Source: an uncultured Bacteroidota bacterium
Lineage (GTDB): Bacteria > Bacteroidota > Bacteroidia > Chitinophagales > Chitinophagaceae
Direction: 5' to 3'
Length of the DNA: 64,000 nt
Assembly: GCA_903906365.1 (NCBI GenBank)
Contig: CAIVKC010000038.1
Coordinates: forward strand, 62,001-126,000
The translations under genes and the position numbers were made by a program. Positions 26,801-35,244 of this stretch are shown in pieces. The notes beneath the pieces were generated by a model. That model did not search any database. It was not told where the DNA came from and was given only the letters and a program-made list of their open reading frames with translations. The first letter of the stretch is position 1; each line of letters opens with the position of its first letter.

Positions 26801-26911
26801 ATCTTCCCCCCTGGGCATATTAAGCAGGGAGTTGATGCCCAGGGCGGCCAGCATCACAAAAACGATGAGGGTGAATTGGTAATTTTTTACCGAAAAGTCA
26901 GTTATTTTCAT
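23873..26911 (-). CDS. Efflux RND transporter permease (AcrB/MdtC type)
   Basis: A 1012-residue inner-membrane pump of normal length for the family, with two halves of six membrane spans and two large periplasmic loops. Key pieces: N-terminal FSVKNYQFTLIVFVMLAALG, PGTSPKDMEQLV, the TM4 proton-relay acids in ALGLLVDDSIVVVENIERYI, and the second-half GLIALIGIEVKNSILLVDY. Last gene of the tetR-tolC-adaptor-RND run on the minus strand. Driven by the proton gradient, it should export drugs or other amphiphiles through the TolC-like channel encoded upstream; substrates cannot be told from sequence. Confidence 0.94.
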   Translation of the reverse strand: MKITDFSVKNYQFTLIVFVMLAALGINSLLNMPRGEDPDFSSPEFNIVVVYPGTSPKDMEQLVVDKMEKRINELDDIKKIVSRMEDGLAVIDVAFKYQTDPDKKYQDLVREMDALKSSLPADIADISILKFSPSDVNIAQFALTSETAPFRELEAWSKKLKEGLEKIKSLKHVDNWAFPQQQVRISLNIEKMARYRIPLNRVIGAVQNENVNIPAGSIDMGSRKFNIKTSGDYRDLKEIAHTIVSSQDGKSILLGDIGEVTQQYEDQQYIARLNGKRAVFVTCSRKMGTNIFNVEQEMQPVIERFRKELPASIGYEQSFDNAASVHKRLGHFSGDFAIAILLVLVTLLPLGLRASLVVMISIPLSLAIGLFMLDLTGFTINQLSIVGFVVALGLLVDDSIVVVENIERYIRMGYSKKEAAMAATRQIGLAVLGCTATLIFAFLPLLFLPEGAGDFIRSLPAAVVATVLASLFVSLTIIPFLSSRILSNHENPAGNIFLRGLKRMVSGSYRKLLHRALARPYLTLLIALMVFAGSVMLVPVVGFSVFPASEKPMFLVNISTPLGTNLAATDSVTRLVEGRISRLSGLKNFASNVGHGNPRIYYNVIPIGNADNTAQIFVQLEDTPPEEKRRLIDTLRGVFRDFPNAKIEVKDFEQGPPVEAPIAIRLFSDNLDTLRALSFRTEALLKKTEGTLYVNNDLTSVKTDIRVNINKPKAAMLGVGISELDRTIRMAVAGLNVGTLRNENGDEYNINVTLPRGEKQGFEVFNKVYVASYNGALVPLSQLADIRFQTSPTTIKHYDKDRYTTVTAFVKSGYNTARVTSGILKQLDKMSFPKGARYLAAGDIEASKESFGGLGTIILITIFGLLGILILEFKTFKGTLIVLSVIPLGIVGAVMALLLSGHTFSFVAVIGLIALIGIEVKNSILLVDYTDQLRRDGKSIHEAIEEAGETRFIPIILTTLTAIGGLIPLVLESNPLYSPLALVIIGGLVSSTLLTRVVTPVLYKLLAPKLSQ

Positions 26912-26987
26912 TGCAACTTATTTTGATGATGAAGTAATACCATGCCCGGTAAGGGGCTTAAGGCGGGGCCTGCCGGCGTAGCGCCGT

Positions 26988-28037
26988 TCAGGGCCTTATC
27001 CAATGAACCCTTGCATCCGGTGTCAGGTAATTAAGCCCACCTGTAATTACTTCCGACTGGTTTTCCAGTCCGCCTGCGATTCCGACCCTGCCGTCTGTGA
27101 TAAAAGCTATATTGACCGCCTGCTTGCGCACGGTTTGTTTGTCCGGGTTGAGCAGGTATACGTACCCGGTTTTGCCATCTGCTTCACTGAGCGCCTCCAC
27201 CGGAATGACCCTCACCGGCTGGCTGGAAAAAGGATGGGGATGGATGGTGGCAAAGAGGCCGGCAGCAAAATGGCAGCTGCCCGGCAGCACCTTCACCTCC
27301 ACTTCATAGGTGCCGCTGAGCCCGTCGGCGGCGTCGGCCACCTTGGTGATCACCCCCTGAAAAGTTCGGTCCGGGTAGGCTTCAATATTTACGTCGGCTG
27401 AATTCCCTTTTTTAAGCAGGGCCCATTCCCGGTCCCCCACCCCAAAACGAACCACCCAGTCCGCACTGGCACTGCCATTGATCACATATACGGGAGCCCC
27501 CGGCGATGCCAGTTCACCTTCGTTCATCAGCTTTTTGATGACCGTGCCATTTTCAAGGGCCCGGATCTGCGCATACTGCTGGTTGAAGCGGGCAATCTGC
27601 AGATTTTCACTGGCCATTTTGTATTGGGTGTTGGCATTCTGCAATTGCTCCAGTGTTGCGGCGGTGTCCTGGAATAAGTGCTGAACCCGCTCGAGGTCAC
27701 GCGATGCCTTTTCGGTGCCCTGCACGGACTGGAGTACCTGCGCTCCGATCTCGGTCATATCCAGGACAGCCAGCAGCTGCCCGGCGTGGACAGGATCGCC
27801 TTCCTTCACATAAGTATGTGCGATGATGCCCCCGATTTTAAAGGAGAGCTTGGCCTCCCTGTCAGAGGCGATCATCCCGCTGTATTCCAGCCTGGGGGTA
27901 TAGTTAACCGATGTGATGGGCTGCGTGGTGACTGCTATGACTTCATGGGCCGGTTCGGTCCGGGCCTGGCTGTTTTTACAGGCGGAAAAAGTACTCATCC
28001 CGGCAATAAGCAGGATCAGGAAAAGGAAGGATCTCAT
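26988..28037 (-). CDS. Efflux RND periplasmic adaptor lipoprotein
   Basis: A 349-residue membrane-fusion protein with lipoprotein signal (lipobox FSAC, Cys20). It shows the adaptor order: barrel-sandwich start (KLSFKIGGIIAHTYVKEGDP, then VHAGQLLAVLD), a helical hairpin (about residues 105-150), second half ALENGTVIKKLMNEGELAS, beta-barrel, and a C-terminal membrane-proximal domain (PVEALSEADGKTGYVYLL). It lies 76 bp before the pump gene and 63 bp after the TolC-like gene, so it joins pump and channel. Confidence 0.92.
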   Translation of the reverse strand: MRSFLFLILLIAGMSTFSACKNSQARTEPAHEVIAVTTQPITSVNYTPRLEYSGMIASDREAKLSFKIGGIIAHTYVKEGDPVHAGQLLAVLDMTEIGAQVLQSVQGTEKASRDLERVQHLFQDTAATLEQLQNANTQYKMASENLQIARFNQQYAQIRALENGTVIKKLMNEGELASPGAPVYVINGSASADWVVRFGVGDREWALLKKGNSADVNIEAYPDRTFQGVITKVADAADGLSGTYEVEVKVLPGSCHFAAGLFATIHPHPFSSQPVRVIPVEALSEADGKTGYVYLLNPDKQTVRKQAVNIAFITDGRVGIAGGLENQSEVITGGLNYLTPDARVHWIRP

Positions 28038-28100
28038 AAAAGAATTATTTAAAGGTGACAGAATATTTTTATAGCATGCCTCGGGTCAAACAGGGCATGG

Positions 28101-29459
28101 TCAAAACCCAAATGAGGCGGTGGCTCTTTCCAGTTCCGCCAGTTTGTTGAGTACGTTGAGTTGCTGGAGGGAATACTGGATTTCCGCGTTGGTCATTTGC
28201 GTGCGGGCATCCATCCATTCCAGCTGGAGGACCTGTCCTTCCCTGTATTTTTTGTCTATGATCCGGAAGGCTTCCCGGCTGCTTTCCACTTCATCGGCCG
28301 TACTTTCCATGGACTGCAGCTGGGCCAGGTAGGTGTTATATAAAGTAGTTGCCTGGAGTTTTAGCTGGTTTTGGACATCCTGGTATTGCTCCCGGGCTGA
28401 TTCCAGATCGAGCCTTGACTGCGTCAATTTCATCCGGTTGTCACCCGCTTTGAATATATTCCAACTGAGCTGTACTCCGGCGAGCTGGTAAAAATGGCTT
28501 TGATCGAACCGGTAACCGTATCCCTGGAAGCCCACATCATAAAAGGCACTGAGCACGGGCCGCCTGTAGGTCTGGTTCATCAGTAGGCTGGTCTGTAATA
28601 CTTTTTGATAGCTGTTGATTTTGTCCAGTTCCTCCCCGCGTCCCGTTTGTTCCAGGGACAATGCATACCGGGGAACCTGGCCGCTCAGCAGTAGGGTATC
28701 TTCCTCCAGGGGGGTATCCAGCGGCCTGTTCAGCAGGAAATTGAGGTAGGCTGCCGCGTTTTTTTGCTGCTGCCCGGATTCCAGCAGGGAACTTTGCACC
28801 TGGCTTACCTGGGCCCTGGCCCTGAATACGATCTCCCGGGTGGCGGCGTGATTGGCAACGAGTTTCTCGCAGAACCGCAGGTTTTCACCCAGCGTGGCCG
28901 CCGCATTGCGGTAGATCTCTGCTGCGCGGAGCGCCTGGAGGTACCTGAAATAGGCCTGACGGATGTTCAGGACCAGGTCCCGCTTATAGATGGTCTCCTC
29001 AGCCCGGTAGCTGTTGATGAGCTCCTCTTTGATTTTCCGGTTATAGCCAATGGAGGGATTAAACAGGGGGAGGGTAACCTCCAGTTTGGAATCATTGTAA
29101 TCATTGGGCAGGAACTGGATGCGCTGGTTTTGAACCTGGGGAAACTGGGTGGATCCGGTCATCTGGTTAAGGCTCTTATAAACCGGGTTGAGCAGATCGC
29201 CAATGGGCAGGTCAATGGAGCGGCCGCCGTTGGCAGCGGTGTACTGTGAATTCAGACTGACCTGGGGATAAAACAGCGATTGGGCGCGCTGCAGGTCGAT
29301 CCGGGCCTTTCTGATATCAATGGATTTCTGGCGCAGCGCCAGGTTACTGTCCAGACCCAGGCGGATATATTTTTCAAGGATGCCACTGCCTTGTGCACCT
29401 GCCCCGACCGCTGCGCTGAGCAGCCAGATCATTAGGATGAGTCGTTTGTTTTTGAGCAT
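28101..29459 (-). CDS. TolC family outer-membrane efflux protein
   Basis: A 452-residue protein from ATG 29459 with a signal peptide (RLILMIWLLSAAVGAGAQ). It shows the duplicated helical TolC layout, with LDSNLALRQKSIDIRKARIDLQRAQSL split as the first repeat helix and SRLDLESAREQYQDVQNQLK in the second half, and it ends with the usual helix of this family. A longer start 36 bases upstream would place extra polar residues before the signal peptide. It follows tetR after 59 bp, and that gap holds a copy of the presumed operator palindrome. Confidence 0.92.
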   Translation of the reverse strand: MLKNKRLILMIWLLSAAVGAGAQGSGILEKYIRLGLDSNLALRQKSIDIRKARIDLQRAQSLFYPQVSLNSQYTAANGGRSIDLPIGDLLNPVYKSLNQMTGSTQFPQVQNQRIQFLPNDYNDSKLEVTLPLFNPSIGYNRKIKEELINSYRAEETIYKRDLVLNIRQAYFRYLQALRAAEIYRNAAATLGENLRFCEKLVANHAATREIVFRARAQVSQVQSSLLESGQQQKNAAAYLNFLLNRPLDTPLEEDTLLLSGQVPRYALSLEQTGRGEELDKINSYQKVLQTSLLMNQTYRRPVLSAFYDVGFQGYGYRFDQSHFYQLAGVQLSWNIFKAGDNRMKLTQSRLDLESAREQYQDVQNQLKLQATTLYNTYLAQLQSMESTADEVESSREAFRIIDKKYREGQVLQLEWMDARTQMTNAEIQYSLQQLNVLNKLAELERATASFGF

Positions 29460-29471
29460 ATTTGTTTTATT

Positions 29472-29501
29472 TAATAGTGTTATTATACTTAACAATGTTA
29501 A
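29472..29501 (-). promoter_or_regulatory. Presumed TetR operator before tolC
   Basis: The 13-bp palindrome TTAACA-A-TGTTAA lies at 29489-29501, between the tetR stop and the tolC start. Beside it, at 29472-29485, is a second dyad, TAATA-N4-TATTA. An identical 13-mer sits upstream of tetR. The exact duplication and the positions argue that the TetR protein binds both sites; binding itself is inferred. Confidence 0.6.
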
Positions 29502-29518
29502 CTAATTATGAAAAAAAA

Positions 29519-30151
29519 TTATCCCTTTCGGATCGACTCATCCATAATCCCCATTAACCAGTTCAAAGACTGGTGCATGGTTGCCTTCATGTGCTCCTTA
29601 TCTACCAGCTTGCCCAACCTGTCGCGGATCGCAAGCGATACCAGGCCATGGACCATTCCCCAAATAGCCATAGAAACCGCTTCCACATTTCCTTTCTTCA
29701 CATACCCGTGCTCCATGCAGGATGCGATCAGTTCTTTGAGGCCATTGAGGGCGGCATCCCCCCGGTCCCAGTCGCAGTTCTCCATTTGTTCCAGGGCTTC
29801 CATGGGCGCTTTCTGGATAAACATCACATCATAGAACTCCGGGTGGGTCAGTCCAAATTCAATGTAATTCTCCCCCATCTTATGGAGCCGCAGCAGGGGA
29901 TTGGCAATATCGGCCAGGTTGAGGTTCATCTCCATGAATTTGGCAAAACCCAGTTCGTGGAGGTTGAATAATATTTCATTTTTGTCCTTAAAATGGTGGT
30001 AAATGGTGGTGGGACTGTATTCGATGATATCTGCGATTTTTCTAATGGTTACATGCTCGAAACCTTCTTCCACAAAGAGTCTCACCGAGGCATCCAGGAT
30101 CTGTTTACGGATGTCCAGTTTCTGCTTTTCCTTGCGGTCTTTGATGCCCAT
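29519..30151 (-). CDS. TetR/AcrR family transcriptional regulator of the efflux operon
   Basis: A 210-residue regulator. The N-terminal helix-turn-helix (about residues 15-62) is clear: ILDASVRLFVEEGFEHVTIR, then KIADIIEYSPTTIYHHFKDKNEIL. The C-terminal part is the all-helical ligand-binding and dimer domain, with a TetR_C-like stretch ending MGIMDESIRKG. It is the first gene of the minus-strand efflux operon; repression of itself and of tolC-adaptor-pump through the two palindromes is the simplest model, released when a pump substrate binds. Confidence 0.93.
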   Translation of the reverse strand: MGIKDRKEKQKLDIRKQILDASVRLFVEEGFEHVTIRKIADIIEYSPTTIYHHFKDKNEILFNLHELGFAKFMEMNLNLADIANPLLRLHKMGENYIEFGLTHPEFYDVMFIQKAPMEALEQMENCDWDRGDAALNGLKELIASCMEHGYVKKGNVEAVSMAIWGMVHGLVSLAIRDRLGKLVDKEHMKATMHQSLNWLMGIMDESIRKG

Positions 30152-30160
30152 GAATAAATG

Positions 30161-30192
30161 TTTTACGATGTAAAATTACTTAACAATGTTAA
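30161..30192 (-). promoter_or_regulatory. Presumed TetR operator and promoter region of tetR
   Basis: Upstream of the tetR start are two dyads: TTTTAC-GAT-GTAAAA at 30161-30175 and TTAACA-A-TGTTAA at 30180-30192. The second is base-for-base the same as the palindrome before tolC (29489-29501). The spacing between the two dyads is similar at both places. This is the expected layout for autoregulation. Confidence 0.65.
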
Positions 30193-30270
30193 TTTTCCAA
30201 ATTTTCCCCGGATTTTTTTTCTCCACCGCCAGTCTTTTGACATGACCCGGAGGCTGCCCGCTGGTATTCC

Positions 30271-31134
30271 TCACAACACAGGGAGGAGTCCCGATATATC
30301 GGAATGGCTGGCATCCTTGATGGGGCAAAGTTTCCGGATTTCTTCCAGGATCTTTGGCTGGGCCTCCGGCCCTATGCCGGCTTCCCGGAGCAGTCCGGGG
30401 TTTGAGGCAATCTGGCTAGAGAGCACTATTTTTTTGTCCAACAGGCTGGATTTTTCCTTCCTGGAAAGGGTGGTCAGGCAGGTCAGCGGATAGAGGCCGG
30501 AAGTGTCAATGATCTCCCCCAGGCCGCGGTTTGCAGGGTAGTTCCAACTCAGTAACCGCAAACCGGCGCAGGTTCCGTAAGTGGTGGCATCCTCTGAAAA
30601 TTTGGTATTGGTAATTACCCAACCCTGCAACTGCAGCGCCGGATCGCTTTTTCGGGCAATATCCTGGAACCGCGCATGGATGTATAGCGGTATTTTCACG
30701 TCGCATATGAGTCCCCGCTGGTTATGGTATTTACATTCCATGATATGAAGTGTGCTGCCCGCCCTTGCGATGACGTCCACTTCATGACGGACACAAAAAC
30801 CCTCCATCATCTGATCCAGCCTTACCAGGCAGCCGGCGGCTTTAAAAAGCTCACCCGTATAAATCTCAAAGGGAAATCCGCTGGGTCCCATTTCCAACAT
30901 GGCTTTTTTCAGATCATATTTGGCCGCCAGGTGGCTTTGGTGCTGACGGAGCATCCGAAAAGCGAGCTGGTGAATCCGCCGGGTGGAAACACCCGGGAAA
31001 AGCCGGCTGGACACTTCGGCGACGATTTCCCCGGCCAGACCAGGATCTGCTCCGGCCTTCAGCAGGGATCTTTGCAGTTTATCTGCCTGGAAGGGAACTT
31101 TTTTACCGGATGCCTTTATAATTTCAATGGCCAT
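30271..31134 (-). CDS. ATP-cone fused to PD-(D/E)XK (Mrr-like) nuclease domain
   Basis: A 287-residue protein from ATG 31134. Residues about 4-85 form an ATP-cone (IKASGKKVPFQADKLQRSLL, and STRRIHQLAFRMLRQ), the nucleotide-binding module known from NrdR and ribonucleotide reductases. Residues about 88-200 form a restriction-endonuclease-like fold with Asp120 (RHEVDVIAR) and Glu133-x-Lys135 (IMECKYHN), the active-site pattern of the Mrr group. The C-terminal 50 residues are helical. A longer start would overlap the preceding S9 peptidase gene's end. Biological role unknown; nucleotide-controlled DNA cleavage is a hypothesis. No methylase or other defence gene is adjacent. Confidence 0.82.
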   Translation of the reverse strand: MAIEIIKASGKKVPFQADKLQRSLLKAGADPGLAGEIVAEVSSRLFPGVSTRRIHQLAFRMLRQHQSHLAAKYDLKKAMLEMGPSGFPFEIYTGELFKAAGCLVRLDQMMEGFCVRHEVDVIARAGSTLHIMECKYHNQRGLICDVKIPLYIHARFQDIARKSDPALQLQGWVITNTKFSEDATTYGTCAGLRLLSWNYPANRGLGEIIDTSGLYPLTCLTTLSRKEKSSLLDKKIVLSSQIASNPGLLREAGIGPEAQPKILEEIRKLCPIKDASHSDISGLLPVL

Positions 31135-31175
31135 GTCATCAAATGATTTATGTGTTTTTACCGGATGAATCCCCC

Positions 31176-33233
31176 CTACGGCAGTTCCTCCAACGGTTCC
31201 CCAAACAGGTAATGGTTGAACCAAATCCAGTTGTGCCAGATGGCGGCCAGTCTTTCCTTTGGCTTGGTGATCCCGTGACCAAAACCTTTATAGACAATCA
31301 GCTTAGCCGGGATGCCCCGGTCGGATAGACCACGGTATAATTCATAGGCATTGGGAATGGGCACCCTTTTATCCAATTCCCCATGCTGGATCAGGGTGGG
31401 TGTGGAAGCCTGATTGATATGGGTCATCGGGGAGGTCCGGGCGTAAATGGAAGGGTCCTGCCAGGGATTGGCCTGGAGGTATTCCAGGGTGAAGGGGGTA
31501 ATGTCGGTGTTTACATAATAGGTTATCCAGTTGCTGATACCTGCCCCTACGCTGATGGCTTTGAAAATCCGAGTGTTGGTTGTAAGAAAAGCGGAGATGT
31601 ATCCGCCCTGGCTCCAACCCATGCAGCCCATCCGGGAGGTATCCACCATACCCTGGCGCTGGAGATAATCGATCCCGCTCAGGACATCCCACATATCCCC
31701 CACACCCAGGTTCCTGACATTGAGTGCGCGGAATCTCTCACCATACCCCGCACTGCCCCGATAATTGATGCGCAGGACCAGCGCTCCCTTTTCCACCCAC
31801 TGCATGATGGGATATACATAGCTTGCCAGGGGATCCGGACGGTCGGTACCCGTGGGTCCGCCGTGGATGACACAGAGCAGGGGATATTTTTTCCGGGGGT
31901 CAAAATTGCGCGGTTTGACCAGCACGCCTTCAATTAGGGCGGAGTCGCGGCTTTTCCAGCTGATGATCTGGTTGACGGGCGTATTCCAGGTGGCTATCTG
32001 GGCCGACTCCCGGGTCAGCTGATGGGAAGCCGAGCCGGAAGACCGAAGGAAGATTTCATTCATTTTGTCAAAATACCGCGCCGACCATGCCATGGCATGG
32101 CCATCCCTGCTTATACTCACATTTCCGATAACATCCCCCTCCATATCCAATCCCGATACCGTGCCTGCAGGATAACCATACACAAAAAGGCCGGTTTTCA
32201 TTTTACGGGAAGCGGTAAAGTATATGCCCGTGCTGTTCCAGTCCACCACGTTGACCTGTTCATCGAAGTCCTTGAGGATGTCGGTAGTTTTTCCGCTGTG
32301 GATATCCACCAGCAGCGTATGCTGGTTGCGGTAATAATCGCTGAGCGTATCATCCAGGGCTGAATGAACCAGTATGGATTTGCTGTCCGGGCTCCAGGCG
32401 GCCAAAAAATCGCTGCTCCTGTTGGTAACCAGCGCCCGGCTTTTTCCGCTGGACAGGTCCAGCAGACCGATATCAGCATGAACGGAGCTTTTTATCAGCG
32501 GATCGGGCTGGTGGTTATAGGCAATATAATTCCCGTCCGGGCTGAATTTGAAACCCGTCACGGTAAAGCTGCCGGCAGTCAGCCTCTGTGCTTTGGGAAA
32601 ACGCCAGCAAGGCAGGCGGGACGAGCCGCTGTCCTTATCAGCGGTCTTGCAGGGTGGCATGCCGGGATTGTTCAGGGAATCCGGGTCAATGGATATAATC
32701 CACAAATGACTCAACCTGAAATCTTGCCCTTCTACCGCAAAGCCCCCATAACTGGCTTTTACGCTTTTTTCCCTGGCCGATTCCGGGTCCGTTTTTGTAA
32801 ATGCGATCTGTTTTCCATCGGGTTTCCAATCATAGTATTCAACCCCTTCCTCCTCCCTGGTCACCGGAAATGCTTCCCCTCCGTTGACCGAAATCAGGTA
32901 GATCTGGGTCTTATCTCCGCGGTCAGCCAGAAAACTGATCCAGCGGCCGTCGGGAGAAAAACGGGCCAGGGTGCTGCTGCCTTTGGTTGTCCGGGTCAGC
33001 TGAAAGGGTTCCGATCCACTTCGGCTGAGCCAGATCTCACTATCAAAGGCATTGGCATCCCACTCGGTGGAGGTGACCGTAAAGGCCACGTCATTGCCAT
33101 TAGGGGAAATGACCGCACCCCCTGCCTGATGCAGTCCCAGGTATTTTTCAAAAGACACAGAGGCACCCTGCTGTCCAAAAAGGGAAGCCATCATCCCCAG
33201 CGCGGAGAGCAGGGTTAGGGTAAAGTATTTCAT
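31176..33233 (-). CDS. Secreted S9 family peptidase (prolyl oligopeptidase/acylaminoacyl type)
   Basis: A 685-residue enzyme from ATG 33233 with signal peptide MKYFTLTLLSALGMMASLFG. The N-terminal half is a beta-propeller of WD-like strings (ARFSPDGRWISFLADRGDKT, YYDWKPDGKQIAFTKTD, FKFSPDGNYIAYNHQ). The C-terminal alpha/beta hydrolase has the triad: Ser in GWSQGGY, Asp in HGELDKRVP and His in GFGHGITKP, with oxyanion region VIHGGPTG. It should cut peptides in the periplasm. The ATP-cone nuclease gene follows 41 bp downstream on the same strand; a functional link is not obvious. Confidence 0.93.
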   Translation of the reverse strand: MKYFTLTLLSALGMMASLFGQQGASVSFEKYLGLHQAGGAVISPNGNDVAFTVTSTEWDANAFDSEIWLSRSGSEPFQLTRTTKGSSTLARFSPDGRWISFLADRGDKTQIYLISVNGGEAFPVTREEEGVEYYDWKPDGKQIAFTKTDPESAREKSVKASYGGFAVEGQDFRLSHLWIISIDPDSLNNPGMPPCKTADKDSGSSRLPCWRFPKAQRLTAGSFTVTGFKFSPDGNYIAYNHQPDPLIKSSVHADIGLLDLSSGKSRALVTNRSSDFLAAWSPDSKSILVHSALDDTLSDYYRNQHTLLVDIHSGKTTDILKDFDEQVNVVDWNSTGIYFTASRKMKTGLFVYGYPAGTVSGLDMEGDVIGNVSISRDGHAMAWSARYFDKMNEIFLRSSGSASHQLTRESAQIATWNTPVNQIISWKSRDSALIEGVLVKPRNFDPRKKYPLLCVIHGGPTGTDRPDPLASYVYPIMQWVEKGALVLRINYRGSAGYGERFRALNVRNLGVGDMWDVLSGIDYLQRQGMVDTSRMGCMGWSQGGYISAFLTTNTRIFKAISVGAGISNWITYYVNTDITPFTLEYLQANPWQDPSIYARTSPMTHINQASTPTLIQHGELDKRVPIPNAYELYRGLSDRGIPAKLIVYKGFGHGITKPKERLAAIWHNWIWFNHYLFGEPLEELP

Positions 33234-33988
33234 ACTTGGTAATTTTAAATAAGGGACCATGCGATCCATCTTCACCGGGTCAGCCTGGCGCGCATAGAAG
33301 AGGATATGAAGATATTCTATAAATAACAATATACCACAGTTGGGTTGGCAAAACGGCAGATGCCCCACCCGCGCCTGTTTACCCCCCCGGTCAGCGGCCC
33401 CTCCGGACCAGCCCCGTTATTTTCCCCATTCCTTACAGAAGCATCCCTTCATGCTCGCCCAAAATTACAGGTGATTTATGGAAAATTTTATACTACAGGA
33501 CCTTCCATAATGCCAGATTTCCAGAGGTTAAGTAATATGATTCTATGCCCGTCCCTGGCGAAATATCACGGACCAGCAGGCCTGGTGATCAGCCACCTTT
33601 TAACAGCCATAAAGGCCCTGTCTTGGTCGTCCGTGAAATGGTATCTGCTGGTTAATAGCAGCCACCTGCGGGTTATGCATTCCGGAGGCAAACCGCCATA
33701 GGTTCTGAAAGAAGAAAGCCTTTTTTTGATGCTGGCCCATGGAGTGGGTGTAGGATGCTTATGAGCTGGCTGCCCCTGGCCTTTAGGGGCTCCCGCGCTG
33801 CATGCGGGGCATGGGCAAGCTGGTGGAGTGATGGGGCGGTTCATCGTTAAAATCTCCCTGAAGGGAAGGATACAAACCCGCCGGCCCCTTCAAGGACTGC
33901 GCCGGCGGTGATATGCCGGGGTCATTATACAGACATGGATAAGCCCTGATGGCAGGTCAACAGCGGGCTTGTCCACAGAAGCAAGTGC
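33234..33988. other. Intergenic stretch, 755 bp, no gene recognised
   Basis: The first 100 bases next to 33234 should carry the promoter of the S9 peptidase. The rest has several open frames of 60-118 codons on both strands, but none has a recognisable domain, a credible start context or protein-like composition. It may contain decayed coding sequence or an unrecognised RNA. Confidence 0.4.
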
Positions 33989-35212
33989 TTATTCAATGGC
34001 CCGTAACGCCCTGCCATACTGGAAATCATCCTGGATATTTTTGGCGGCCTTTATATAGGCCGTTTTCATCTCCTCCCCCTTGGGCATTTTGCTGGAGAGC
34101 TCTAAAAGAAAACCTGATTTTTCGGCATCCCCCGTAAATCCGGCGGTCTGGCCAATCAGTGAGATCCATTGCCCCTGGGACAGGTTGCCGGATCCGGCAA
34201 GGTCCCTGTAAACGCTTTCCTTTTGCATTTCCCCGCCCATGTGACGGGTAATATCCAGCAGTGTATCGAAATGTCCTGCCAGGTTACTGTCCTTTTTGAT
34301 GATATGCAAAAGCAGCTTTTCCTTCAGCATATCATCGCGAAATCGACCGATCGCCTCCAACATTTGGCTGGTCTGAGCGGTATCGGGCTGTCCCCTGTCA
34401 ATGAGTAAAAGAAGCGTAGCCGATTTTTCATTTTCATCTTCCATGGCGTCCATGGAGGAGATGACCTGGCTTTGCACCTGCCTGACCGGTCCAAGGAGGA
34501 GGAGGTTTTGAAGCCCTTTGGCCCTGGAATATTCATCCTCATATCCGTTTACCACCGCCAGATAAGCCACCTGGATGGCTGAATCCCTTAGCTGACGGGG
34601 AGTGATCTTTTTTAGAATGGCTTCCCTGTCCTGGTCAGAATCCAGCACGGTGGAAAGCTTTTTAAGAAGACCCGTCAACTGATCGGTTGACAGGGAATCA
34701 GAACTCACTAAGTGCCGGACATACATCATTTTCACCTCATCGCTTTTCAATTTATCCAGCTCCTGGATCAGAGCCTGATTTCCGCCCTTGCTATAGATAC
34801 GCTCCATTCGCGCGGTGGCATTGATCCCCCGGGCAATCATTTCGGCCACGGCTTCCCTGATGAGCATTTTTCCGGAACTGTCCAGCGACAACTTATTGGA
34901 TCCCTTGAAAATCTCATAACTGATCAGCCCCTTTTCATTGCTTTTTACCAGCACTTTATCGCCATTCATGCTGAAATTGACGTACCCGCCCGGCGAAATG
35001 CTTTCAAAAGAAGTCTCGTCCTCAGAAAAGCTGATCACTCCGGAATATTTGATTTCTTCGCGGAAATTATTCCCATTGATGATAATGGATGACTCTTTGG
35101 TTCCCCAGTTGGTTGTCCGCTTTACATAGGTAAAATAAGCGCCTGCAAAAAGGAGGCAAAATACAACGGCAAAATATTCGGCTTTCACTTGTGTTAGATT
35201 TATGTTGATCAA
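33989..35212 (-). CDS. Membrane-anchored hypothetical protein of the sigma-factor operon
   Basis: A 407-residue protein with one N-terminal membrane helix (about residues 12-28). A beta-rich stretch of about 75 residues follows (IKYSGVISFSEDETSFESIS, then PGGYVNF), of a kind I associate with the periplasmic part of Bacteroidota BlaR1/M56-like proteins. The rest, from about residue 110, is wholly helical with repeated units such as LKSDEVKMMYVRHLVSSDSL, like a HEAT-type solenoid. It is the last gene of the ECF sigma/anti-sigma run. No enzyme motif (HExxH or similar) is visible. A role in sensing or signal transfer is inferred from position. Confidence 0.6.
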   Translation of the reverse strand: MININLTQVKAEYFAVVFCLLFAGAYFTYVKRTTNWGTKESSIIINGNNFREEIKYSGVISFSEDETSFESISPGGYVNFSMNGDKVLVKSNEKGLISYEIFKGSNKLSLDSSGKMLIREAVAEMIARGINATARMERIYSKGGNQALIQELDKLKSDEVKMMYVRHLVSSDSLSTDQLTGLLKKLSTVLDSDQDREAILKKITPRQLRDSAIQVAYLAVVNGYEDEYSRAKGLQNLLLLGPVRQVQSQVISSMDAMEDENEKSATLLLLIDRGQPDTAQTSQMLEAIGRFRDDMLKEKLLLHIIKKDSNLAGHFDTLLDITRHMGGEMQKESVYRDLAGSGNLSQGQWISLIGQTAGFTGDAEKSGFLLELSSKMPKGEEMKTAYIKAAKNIQDDFQYGRALRAIE

Positions 35213-35244
35213 TATGGCTGAGGCAGTTCAGCAGGCAGGGGCAA

